Positions 24,639 to 34,517 of a stretch of 64,000 bases of DNA are shown in pieces (within the stretch, counting starts at the first letter, position 1; the number at the start of each line of letters is the position of its first letter). The notes below the pieces were generated by a model. The model was not told the DNA's origin and made no database searches. It saw only the letters and a program-made list of their open reading frames with translations. The stretch lies in contig JABANP010000065.1 in assembly GCA_013115135.1 (NCBI GenBank), positions 1 to 64,000 of the forward strand, given 5' to 3'. This DNA comes from Perkinsus olseni (lineage: Eukaryota; Perkinsozoa; Perkinsida; Perkinsidae). The position numbers and the translations under genes were made by a program.

Positions 24639-26237
24639 TTTATTTGGATACCCTCCGTCATCTGTTTGATGATTCACATACCGCAAGTGTACGGAGCGAC
24701 CCCCTTCAACTCAGACAACGCTGAGGACCCTACAGTATGGAAGTCGATAATGGCCCATTCACCGGCTCGGATAAACACCATGCCAGAGGAGGGCAGCAAA
24801 TTGCTGCCCATGGCTACTCATCACCGCCACCACCACCACCAGCCTCCTCGTCCTCGACGCGAAAACGGAAATCTCACGAACCGGATGGGACTCAAGCGAA
24901 GAAGCGTATGCTCAGTTCGAACCTCTTCTCAACCTTATTGCCATCCACGATGGTAACTTTGTTGTTTTCACGTAAAAGTGATGATCGGAAAGATTCGTTT
25001 CAGGATGGATGTGGCGCAGCGCTAGAAACAGAGATCGAGTTCACACCCGCCTCGAGTGGAGAAGAAACTCGTGTTAACATGTGTCTTATACCGTTCACGA
25101 CTTCTGCTGGTCTCGCCTACACCACCAACCCCGAAGCTCAAGGACTTCCGCGGACGATGATCGTCTCCTGCGATGCCGAACAATACACGATGTAGGCTGG
25201 CCGTTGAGATGATGAGCTTGCCACCATCTTTTGATCAACCATTGAGTTCGCTGTTATTAGCGTTTGATTTTTCGTTCCACACGGAATGATCTACAGTGAT
25301 GAAAACACGGCGTTTAACGTAACTCGCAGATGGAACGACATTCTCCTCGCATTGAGGTCAAGAAAATTTTCTGTGTGCGCGAGGCTTTATAGTCTGCCGC
25401 CGAAACAGGCCGAGTGGGACCTTCACCGCCGATGTCCTCTTTTTCTGAGGTTTTTTCAGACAAATCAATCCGGGGTGATTATCAGATGGTTCCCCAAAAC
25501 GCTATCCTACGCGAGGTGTTAAAAATGCAACTTTTTTGTATAAAATTGGCGTCGATTTCTGAACTTCCGTGAAACTGACGTAAACTCGATTGTACCTGGA
25601 ATATCATTCGAGTGTCCGATGTTATCAAAAGGGAAAAGTCTCTTGCTCCGCCTACGGTCCACTCGAGGAAACACTTTCACAATAGATTTATGAAATCCAT
25701 CTGATGATCAATTCGCGATCAGCAGATCACGAAAATACAAATAGATCATTTCCCACCTACCAATTCTTGTATTGTCCTGGTAGAGTCCAACCATCTCTCC
25801 GTAATGCTGTCAAGAAGGGGCGAATCGGAGAAGTCTCACTAGGCCGGTACCACGTTGGATTTCGATATATTCGATAACAAAATTAGAAAGTTCGTACCAC
25901 ATATGATAAACTTCACTGTGAAGGGAGAGGCCATTATGGAATCTGGTGACACCAGCATCCCTTCTCGTTGGTTTTCAGCGCGGATGATAGCATTGTAGGA
26001 GTCCTCGAGGGAGATGCTTTCCGCGAAGTTCAACGTGCTGACCCTCGGAAAGAGTTCAACTCCATAGCCTTCAGCAAGCCTTGCACGGAGATCTTCCGTG
26101 ATGTACAGAGGGAACTGCTGCCCACGTATCCTGTGCAAGATGTCTTGAGATGGGATATGTGTGAAAAGCTAATAACGTACATCTGCGGAGTGTACCAGGC
26201 TGCAGTAAGATCCCCTCCAATTGGGCCCTTTGCATAG
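24639..26237 (+). pseudogene. secreted family A copy 6, leader truncated and frame-broken
   Basis: The conserved leader is recognisable from TTATTTGGATACCCTCCGTC, but the upstream block and the ATGCAAACC start are replaced by unrelated sequence. The first possible start lies inside the old signal peptide. After GACCCT a 5-base ACAGT insertion relative to the other copies shifts the frame before ATGGAAGTCGAT. Downstream parts are well preserved: a Pro-rich segment (SSPPPPPPASSSS), exon 2 (DGCGAALETE to DAEQYT, split at AT|GTAGG near 25193) and exon 3 from about 25980 to 26237 (DPRKEFNSIAFSKPCTEIF). It could still be expressed from an internal start, but without a full signal peptide. Confidence 0.55.
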
Positions 26238-27198
26238 CTTGGCGGTTGTGAGTAGATGATAATGATGTCGAGCATGATGTGATGAACTCAGAGAGGCGTA
26301 TGTCGCGTTACGAGTGGGGAATGGTCGCCATAAATTCAGCCATCTGAACGTGCGCGCGGTGCTCATCATGAAGATTCGCGGAAGGGTCTGCGCTCGTTTC
26401 CCTGGGGTGCAGCCTTTCGACTTTCGACTGCACAGCGAAGTCGGCAGGCGACTGTCCATTCAAGAAACCTTCGGGATGCTTAGGGAGATTATGATGGGAG
26501 AAAATAGCTACAACCGAGCACGAGGAAAAATCGCACGGTACAAGTCGATCGATGACCATCGATATTGTCGATCACCACCCAACCTACACCATGTATAACT
26601 ATTCACCGCTTCATTTTAATGACTATCGGGACAGGGCTGCGTGGCCACTGACTGTATGTGTCTTAGCCATGTAGCGTGCCTTTTAGCTGTGGTGTTGGGG
26701 ATCACGGCGTCGAATCCTCCATGATATTGAGCCTGCATACGCCGAGTTTCATCGCCGAACACTCATTCCTCGGCGACAGGTCCCAAGGTCATCCACACCC
26801 GAGTGGGTGAATGAATCTTCATTCATCACAATAAAGACCCAGTTCGCCAACAATCAGGCACTCGTGCGGCGGTTTAGTCTCCAATTTTATAAAATGCGTT
26901 CATTCGAGGTAGTCGGGGAAGGGGGCGGGGCTGTAAAACCGCACGCGCCTCCTGATGGGCGTAGGACAGCTTGGGAAAGCTCTGCGAAAAAATACAAAAA
27001 GCTATTATTCACCGTGATAATACTATTACGCTTCGCCACACTGATGTAGGAACCTAATACGAAGATGGGCCGAGTTAGAAATGCTATTTAACGAGTATCG
27101 TCAGGGACGCGCGTTTCACAACTTTTTACTCAAAATGCTCCTCGGTTATAGACATCAACATTTGAAGTCCGTGAACGATCGCTCGGGAATGCTAGTTG
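26238..27198. other. intergenic with a family A remnant
   Basis: Near 26575-26605 the minus strand matches the end of family A exon 2 and its donor (compare 27625-27655). This is a fragment of an eighth, decayed copy. No other gene is seen. Confidence 0.4.
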
Positions 27199-28224
27199 TC
27201 AGAGACGGGTTTGAGTGGGTTGCATCGGAGCATCCACAGCGCTCTGATACACGTTGCAAATTTGCGTTATCATGTTGGTACACTCGTCCCTTTCCAAGAC
27301 ATCTCTTATCGGCGATCCGGGCAGAAGTGTTCTCTGTACCTCGTGAAAGATATCCAAGCATCTCATTCCGAAGGCTCTGTTATTGAAATCTTTCGCCGGG
27401 TCATCACGCCCAACATCGTACATGTCTTCGCCCGTTAGGATTGCATCAATACGACCATCCTCGCTGAAAGGACACGGATAGGTCTAGAGACAACTTTTAG
27501 GAGAGCAGCATCCCAAGCTGGAGTTCAGAACGGAATGGTGCTCTCCTAGCTTCAGGGAAAAGGCGAACAGAGAGGACCCCATAAATGGTGGTCATGGCCG
27601 TAACACTGGACGGTTCAGCAGCACCACCCAACCTACACTATGTATGACTTTTCGCCGCAAACGACGTCAACGATCCTTGAAGTTTCACCACTCTCCTTTT
27701 CAGTCTGGGTAGCGTAGCTGACCGCTGCATACTCGGTGAACACCAAGTCACAGGTCTCCACGCGAATTTCGGTTCCATCTTCGTCGACCTCTGAGTCACT
27801 CCTCGAGAGCGCACCGCACGTACCATCCTAACAGCAACACACAAGTTCGGATCCTCAATACTCCTCCGCCCGAGGAAGATCTCATTCTCCCTCTGGGACC
27901 TGCCCTCACCTTTCTGGATTGTAGGAACCTTTTGGCTTGCGGAAGGTCCGAGTTCTGCATTTCCCACTTGCGTTTGCCATTGGCAGCATGAGTAGTCGTC
28001 GGCTGGATTTCCCTTCTACTCTGGAGGGGCATGGGTCTGTTGCTTGGTGGATGAATCCTGTGCCCTAACACCCTTCGAGCGCGGACTTTCTTGCGACTTC
28101 CGTGAGCGTCGACTTCCATAGGGTCCTCATTGTTGTCGGAGTTGAAGGGCGTCGCTCCGTACACTTGCGGTATGTGAATCATCAAACAGATGACGGAGGG
28201 TATCCAAATAATGAAGGTTTGCAT
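27199..28224 (-). CDS. secreted family A protein, copy 7 (inverted)
   Basis: This is the only family A member with a recognisable leader on the minus strand. Exon 1 starts at 28224 with MQTFIIWIPSVICLMI; exon 2 runs from 27827 to about 27640 (starting DGTCGALSRSDSE, with EIRVETCDLVFTEY). Exon 3 is 27463-27199 (EDGRIDAI, DDPAKDFNNRAFGMRCLDIF). The basic region before exon 2 ends near a GTGAGGG donor. The donor after exon 2 reads AGTGTAGG where other copies have GT directly after the split AT codon. A canonical GT here would put exon 3 out of frame, so this copy may be mis-spliced or inactive. Confidence 0.5.
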
Positions 28225-28555
28225 TATAACAAGAGGGAAGCTGAGGGGGTGTGAAGATACCACAGATGATAACCAATTCCTGGGCGCGCGCCAAGTCGTT
28301 TCGAGTAAGGAAGCATCTTGCGCACTTGCAATGCTTCACCGCCGTTTCAACGTACGCATCCTGAATCTTGCCCTGATATCGTCAATGATCGAAGCTGACC
28401 GCCTTACTCCATGAGCATCGCCCAGAACAGCGTCTTACTGCACGTTCGCCGCCTAGGGCGACTTATGGACTCCCCTGGAGTCGTTAACTCGCGGGTGTGT
28501 CGTTTAGTGATCGTCTTAGCTTCCCCTGTGCTCCTCTATCTCTCACCGAATTAAC

Positions 28556-29794
28556 ATGGCTGACGAGGAAGTTGCCGCTCTGGTCATCGACAACGGTAGT
28601 GGTATGTGCAAGGCTGGCTTCGCTGGTGACGATGCTCCTCGGAGCGTCTTCCCCTCGATCGTGGGCCGACCTAAAATGTAAGTTGCCTTATTTCTCCCCT
28701 CTTCTTATCTCTCTGCTGTTTAGGCCCGGCATCATGGTTGGGATGGACCAGAAGGACTCCTATGTCGGCGACGAGGCTCAGTCTAAGCGCGGCATCTTGA
28801 CCTTGAAGTATCCCATTGAACACGGCATTGTCACCAACTGGGATGACATGGAGAAGATCTGGCATCACACTTTCTACAACGAGCTCCGTGTCTCTCCCGA
28901 GGAGCACCCGGTGAGTTTTCCTCATTTTTTCCTGCTCCGTCGTTAATATGAGCTTTTTGTTTTCTGCGTAGGTCCTTCTCACTGAGGCTCCTCTCAACCC
29001 CAAGGCCAATCGCGAGCGCATGACTCAGCTCATGTTCGAGACTTTCAACGTCCCCGCCATGTATGTCCAGATCCAGGCGGTCCTCTCCCTGTACGCCTCC
29101 GGTAGAACTACCGGTATCGTCATGGACTCGGGTGATGGTGTGAGCCACACCGTGCCCATCTATGAGGGTTACGCCCTACCTCATGCCATCCAGAGGCTCG
29201 ATCTGGCTGGTCGCGACCTGACTGAGTTCATGATGAAAATTTTGACCGAGCGTGGTTACACATTCACTACTACGGCCGAGCGGGAGATAGTGCGCGATAT
29301 CAAGGAGAAGCTGTCTTACGTCGCCCTTGACTTCGACACCGAGATGAAGGCTGCTGCTGAGAGCAGCGAGAAGGAGAAAACGTACGAGTTGCCCGATGGC
29401 AACATCATCACTGTTGGTAACGAACGCTTCCGCTGTCCGGAGGTCCTCTTCCAGCCCAACTTCATCGGCAAGGAGGCCAGCGGCATCCACGATACCACTT
29501 TCCAGTCTATCATGAAGTGCGACGTGGATATCAGAAAGGATCTCTATGCCAATGTTGTTCTCTCTGGCGGAACTACTATGTTCAACGGCATTGGTGAGAG
29601 GATGACTAAGGAACTGACTGCTTTGGCTCCTTCTACCATGAAGATCAAGGTCGTGGCTCCGCCTGAGCGCAAATATTCGGTGTGGATTGGAGGGTCTATT
29701 CTGTCCTCTCTGTCGACGTTCCAACAGATGTGGATATCCAAAGCAGGAATATGACGAATCTGGACCTACTATTGTTCATCGTAAATGCTTCTAA
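28556..29794 (+). CDS. actin, with a one-base frame break near the C-terminus
   Basis: Conventional actin in three exons (28556-28677, 28724-28910, 28972-29794), with canonical introns (GTAAG and GTGAG donors, pyrimidine-rich acceptors). Hallmarks are [20 protein letters not shown], the [11 protein letters not shown] helix, [19 protein letters not shown] and [20 protein letters not shown]. After ISKA, one extra G (29746, in AAAGCAGGAATAT) shifts the frame and gives a stop at 29752-29754. The next frame continues [15 protein letters not shown] and stops at 29792-29794, exactly the expected 15-residue actin tail. The break is therefore an assembly indel, a real mutation or recoding. All other residues checked look normal for a functional actin. 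Confidence 0.95.
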
Positions 29795-30133
29795 ATGCAT
29801 GTGTCAGCAATGGGGTGAATGGTCATCGATACTGAGCTGTTGGTGATGTCTCTCCGTTGTGTTATTACTGCTACTGCTGCTGCTGGTTGATGAGCGAAAT
29901 TTTGTGAAGGCTGCTGGGGATTTCAGAAGTACTACTGCTGCAAACTATTGAACGATGACAACGCGTCCCGAAGTAATTATTTACTCCGTTATTGTTGCGT
30001 TGGTCAGTCAATAAACGGAGAGCCAAATCAGCCAGTAACACATGAAAGTGTCGAAGCGAGCACTTATTTTCATGTGATGGGCGAGAGTTTACTCTCTGTT
30101 GTCGATGATCCATTGTGTAAACCTTCGTGAATT
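29795..30133. other. actin 3' flank
   Basis: No gene is seen. A short GCT/CTG tract lies at about 29867-29887. The stretch ends at the first tRNA gene. Confidence 0.6.
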
Positions 30134-30206
30134 GCCCGATTAGTTCAGCTGGATAGAATGTCTGCCTACGGAGCAGATGGTCGTAGGTTCGAATCCTGCA
30201 TCGGGT
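30134..30206 (+). tRNA. tRNA-Arg(ACG), copy 1
   Basis: It folds as a 73-nt cloverleaf: acceptor GCCCGAT/ATCGGGT, D stem GTTC/GAAT, anticodon stem TCTGC/GCAGA with loop CTACGGA (anticodon ACG), and T stem GTAGG/CCTGC with loop TTCGAAT. It has no intron. Confidence 0.92.
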
Positions 30207-30252
30207 ATCGTTTTGAATCCTGTTGATGATGCTACCTGCTCGGGGATAAAGA

Positions 30253-30334
30253 CGACACCTGAGGGATTCGAACCCTCGCGGGCAGAGCCCAACGGCTTAG
30301 CAGGCCGCCGCCTTAACCACTCGGCCAAAGTGTC
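30253..30334 (-). tRNA. tRNA-Ser(GCT), copy 1
   Basis: It has 82 nt including discriminator G. The acceptor GACACTT pairs AGGTGTC, the loop CTGCTAA gives anticodon GCT, the variable arm is long as in class II tRNAs, and the T loop is TTCGAAT. It converges with the tRNA-Arg gene 46 bases away. Confidence 0.92.
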
Positions 30335-30458
30335 TGAATCACATGGCGTAGCAACCGCTACACAATTTATCCGCTCCACTCTACATCGTTGAGTTGTCGA
30401 TAGGCAGTGACGGAGACGTAGTTCTCAGTGCGGAGGGGTCTGTAAATCTTCGTCAATT

Positions 30459-30531
30459 GCCCGATTAGTTCAGCTGGATAGAATGTCTGCCTACGGAGCA
30501 GATGGTCGTAGGTTCGAATCCTGCATCGGGT
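30459..30531 (+). tRNA. tRNA-Arg(ACG), copy 2
   Basis: Identical to copy 1, displaced by exactly 325 bases. Confidence 0.92.
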
Positions 30532-30577
30532 ATCGTTTTGAATCCTGTTGATGATGCTACCTGCTCGGGGATAAAGA

Positions 30578-30659
30578 CGACACCTGAGGGATTCGAACCC
30601 TCGCGGGCAGAGCCCAACGGCTTAGCAGGCCGCCGCCTTAACCACTCGGCCAAAGTGTC
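30578..30659 (-). tRNA. tRNA-Ser(GCT), copy 2
   Basis: Identical in the mature region to copy 1, displaced by 325 bases. Confidence 0.92.
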
Positions 30660-30783
30660 TGGATCACGTGGCGAAGCAGCCGCTAGACAGTTTATCCGCT
30701 CCACTCTAAATCGTTGAGTTGTCTATACGCAGTGACGGAGGCGGAGTTCTCAGTGCGGAGGGGTCTGTATACCCTCGTCAATT

Positions 30784-30856
30784 GCCCGATTAGTTCAGCT
30801 GGATAGAATGTCTGCCTACGGAGCAGATGGTCGTAGGTTCGAATCCTGCATCGGGT
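30784..30856 (+). tRNA. tRNA-Arg(ACG), copy 3
   Basis: Identical to copies 1 and 2. The flanking 3' sequence has begun to differ (CCTTTTACACCC instead of CGTTTTGAATCC). Confidence 0.9.
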
Positions 30857-30902
30857 ATCCTTTTACACCCTGTAAATGATGCTACCTGCTCGGGGCGAAA
30901 GA

Positions 30903-30984
30903 CGACACCTGGGGGATTCGAACCCTCGCGGGCAGAGCCCAACGGCTTAGCAGGCCGCCGTCTTAACCACTCGGCCAAAGTGCC
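30903..30984 (-). tRNA. tRNA-Ser(GCT), copy 3, with weakened stems
   Basis: Same layout, but the acceptor 5' strand reads GGCACTT (a G-U pair in place of A-U) and the T stem has an A-C mismatch (GAGGG against CCCCC). One further change lies in the D loop or stem region. It may be decaying. Confidence 0.8.
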
Positions 30985-31664
30985 TGAATCGCATGGCGAA
31001 GCAGCCGCTACACAATTTATCCGCTCCACTCTCCATCGGTTCCGTATAGCCGATTCCTCTCGCCCTGCCAATGGTAGGTGCGACTATTGGACTACGAACC
31101 AACAACAATGCACAAAGGTCAATAGCGAGTTTTGTGTATTTCCTAACACTAAAGACCCGTGGTACGGGAGTGTGGGAAGGGGATAGCACTCAATGCCCGA
31201 ATGCTTGTCATCCGATCAATGGTCGAGGCATTGGTGCTGTCCATGTCTTACGATAGTGTCACACCGTTAGTGTGGTTGAGTTGGTAAATCAAGTGCACGG
31301 TGAGCTGTTCACCATCGTTAGACATCTCCCTACCTAGGATAAAAAAATCTGACAGGATGAGCGCCACAGTGCTGCGTAATTCGCCACTCATCTTGCAGTA
31401 CCGCGTCTTTAAACGCGTGAACAGCGACGGCGTTTCTTCGCTGTGCGGTCTCATGATGTCACAATGCTTGCACTCTCGTCCTGCGTGTTTATACTATCGC
31501 TGCGATTCTCTCCGCTAACTAACTAGAGGCTGAAACATTATCTGCGTGTTGGCTCATGCCATTTTCGCTAGCCGCTGGGTTAGTTTTTCAACCCTTCGTT
31601 ATTTTGCCAGTGCTCGCCACAAAAAAGATACTAGTAACGCAACTCTATCGTTTTTGATCCGAAA
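30985..31664. other. intergenic
   Basis: No gene is recognised. It follows the tRNA array and precedes the 3' end of the helical-repeat gene. Confidence 0.5.
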
Positions 31665-34273
31665 CTAGTCAATTAGCGGAAACTTGACTGTAATCGCCAC
31701 ATTCGGACAGAGCACATTGCTCGTCCGCCATATACCAGCGATACATGAAACGCATGGATGTTGGCTATTGATACCTATTATAAAATCACCAGTAAGCTGT
31801 GAGAAGTTCTCACCACCAATGACGCCAACCAAATGCCGGAGGGCCTTCAACTCGCCGTGATGAGATCTGTCGTGACCACCGAAACCCTTCGACGGCGAGT
31901 CAACTTCGTCCTCGTACGCGGTGGGTCTACTGCAATCAGAGCCGCTCGGAAAGGACAACACCGTGGTATGGCTGAATTGATCAGAGAAAGTCAAAGTCAC
32001 TTGAGTGTCAGCGACTCCGATGTGCTGGTCGGGTATCTTCCGCAAGGCGGTTATCTCATAGGGAATCTTCAACCTTTGCAGCAGATCGCAAACGAACGCT
32101 GGGCCGACATTGCATATCTTGCAAGCTTCAACTTTTGATATGTCCCCCGATTTCACAGCTATCGCTAATTCATCAAGAAGCTCCTCCATCCTTGTTCGTA
32201 TGTCATCGTATTTTGGACACACCGCGGACATCGACTGCGTGGCATTCGCCAAGGCAACCAGTTCCTGCGCAGCTAGGTATCTTAGGTCGCCCATGGCGTT
32301 CAGCAAAAAGGTCAGCGTATCTTCCGTGAGTCCACCGAGTCTTCGCAACGACCACGATATTGAGCAACGCGCCCGATCGTCCATCCGAGGAGGGCATCCG
32401 CGCACGGCCTCCACGATGGCTTCTATCAACCCCTCACCCCGCACTCTATGCTTAGCAAAGGCTCTGGCAACGTTGGCGACTTCGACACCATCGAGGTCCT
32501 TCATAGCCCGGCACGCGGACGGCGAAAGGGTCCTTAGGTGATGTGCTGTTGGCAGGGACCGATTCCCAATAGCCCAGCAGGCCGCAGCCACCAGCCTTGA
32601 ATCGGCTAAGTCGTTTGAGCTGGCGATGCGCTCCCATACGCCACCGATAGCGGATGGCAGTAGCGTCGCGTAGGCCTTCATCAGAGCCGCTTTGTGTGAT
32701 GGGGACAGGTCCTTCAGGAGGCGACCCTCGACCTGTCGCAGAACTCCCTCCACCACCCGGCCATCGTAGACGCCTGAGCTCGCCAGCGCGGCGAGAAGCG
32801 AACAACATTCGTCAGCGGAAAGCTTATTGAGTCTGACCAGTTCGCACGCCTCGAACAACCTCGCCTGATGGCTTGGAGACCGACTAAGGATAGTTATCAA
32901 ATCAACCGCAGCTGACGGCGGCCACGCGTCGAGACTGTCCGGCAAGGTCTCATCGAGAGCGACGACGAGAAGCTCCCGAGCAGCTGGTACGGCGCTGAGG
33001 GCCAGCAGAAGAGGAAGAGCCTCGTAAAGCGGGAGGTTGGACAACGCAGTCTTCACCGCAGTTTGGATGGAATCTGACCAGCCTAATACAGCAGACGCTC
33101 TGACGACTGTCGCCAGCTGGGTGACGGCCAAGTCAGCACAGCGAGGTGGCCAAAGGGCGGGAGGGGGCGGGACACGCCGGGCTCTTCCCAGGGCCGAACA
33201 CGCCATGGTGACGACTGCAGGCGAGAGGCTCTCAAGGGGCGTCTCCGATAAAGTAGATTCACACAGGGAGAACAGCTCCCCCACAGCATCAAGTCTGGCG
33301 AGGGACCACATGATCGTAGCGAGCTCCCGAGGGCTGCCGTAACCCGAGAAATCTTTCAGAATCGAGGCTTCCACGGCCTGGGCGACTTGCCGACCGAGGG
33401 AAGGGAGGACGGGAGAGGCAGAGGCAAAGGACCAGAGGATCTCAGAGCCCACCGGAAGGCTGAGCTTGAGGGCAGGGTCGGAGAGCGAGCATGTCAGGAG
33501 GCCGGCGATGTGTGGCAAGACCAGCGCAGGGGTGGGATGCTTTGGGTGGTGTACTTCCATCTGCGCCGCCGCCCAGGCTGTTGAACTGAGGGAACGCAAG
33601 GACCTGACCATCACAGGATTCTTCGCTAGGCGCGGTGTGTTCGACCTACTCTGTATCAAGCATGCTTAGCTCCAAGATACGCCTATAAGCTTCTTGTAGT
33701 ATCAGTCCAGCGTCAACGCCCGCCCTCACACAAGCTTTCAACAGCTGAGCCACCTCAGTCAGGCTACCGTCCCCCGCGGCTGCGTGGACGGCCGTCGCCG
33801 AGGGCAGCGGAACAGAGGAGGAGACATCGAGCTTCACAACAGCAGCTAGGTACTGGCGGAGCTGAGCAGGGGCCAAGTCGTCTGGCTCCAGAGGCTCGAA
33901 GATCTGACCTGATACCAGCGAGGTCGAAGGTGGTTGAAAACAGATTTTAAGATACTCTTGAATCTCCTCCGGTATCCTATCATAGCCGTATCTCCAGCCA
34001 CCAAAGGCAGCAGCCCTAGTCAACCAGTCCAGTCGATTCTGAGCTGACATGAGATCGTCCAGACGGCTGTCGCTCTCGATCGCGCTGGCCTGCGACGAAG
34101 ACCTCTAGCAGGAACGCAGGGAGGTCGAGACTCACCCTGAGGGTTCGGAGTATCCGAACAAGCTGGTCAATCGTGGTGGCCTTCTTGATCCTGTCACTGA
34201 GCGCGTAGGATGCTTGCTTGGCTTTGTAGGGGCTACGTCTTGATATAAGTGATGATAGGGAGGAGTAGGGCAT
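31665..34273 (-). CDS. helical-repeat protein, paralogue 2 (organellar RNA-binding type, tentative)
   Basis: Two main open stretches, 33660-34273 and 31665-33605, are joined by a 55-nt intron at 33626-33680 (GTATCTTGG...CCTAG). The protein is Leu/Ala-rich and helical throughout, with degenerate repeats of the kind ELATIMWSLARL, AACWAIGNRSL and SISWSLRRL. These resemble the W-containing helices of octotricopeptide/FASTK-like RNA-binding proteins. The start MPYSSLSSLISRRSPYK gives a basic, Ser-rich N-terminus that could target mitochondria. ASYALSDRIKK matches ASYALSDRMRR of the neighbouring paralogue. A one-base frame break lies near 34090 (GTCGCAGGCC). The family assignment rests on repeat character only. 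Confidence 0.6.
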
Positions 34274-34517
34274 GGTGTGGTAGTCAGTAGAACGACCGTC
34301 TAACTTGGCCGATAAAAGTGAGTTAATGACACTAACCAGAGGTCGCGAAGCACATGAGTTGAATGCCCTCATCGAAGGGCCCTGCTGAGGAGGCCGTCCG
34401 CTGATAAACACCGAAACGACACTGATGACCAGAAACAAGCAGAAACACGGCACGCTCCATGCGAGCGGTCAAAAGCCCCTCAGCCCCGTCAATCTCCAGG
34501 AGGGTACTGCCCTACAC

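Noticed and set aside
29176..29724. 182-codon minus-strand frame opposite actin
   Set aside because: A shadow of the actin coding strand; codon pattern and conservation belong to actin.
30134..31071. Protein frames of 71-119 codons over the tRNA array
   Set aside because: They translate tRNA genes and their repeats and recur only because the 325-bp unit is repeated.
32278..32292. GTATCTTAGGTCG copy in the helical-repeat gene
   Set aside because: It lies inside conserved-looking coding sequence (DLRYLAAQE on the minus strand) and joining across it is not needed.
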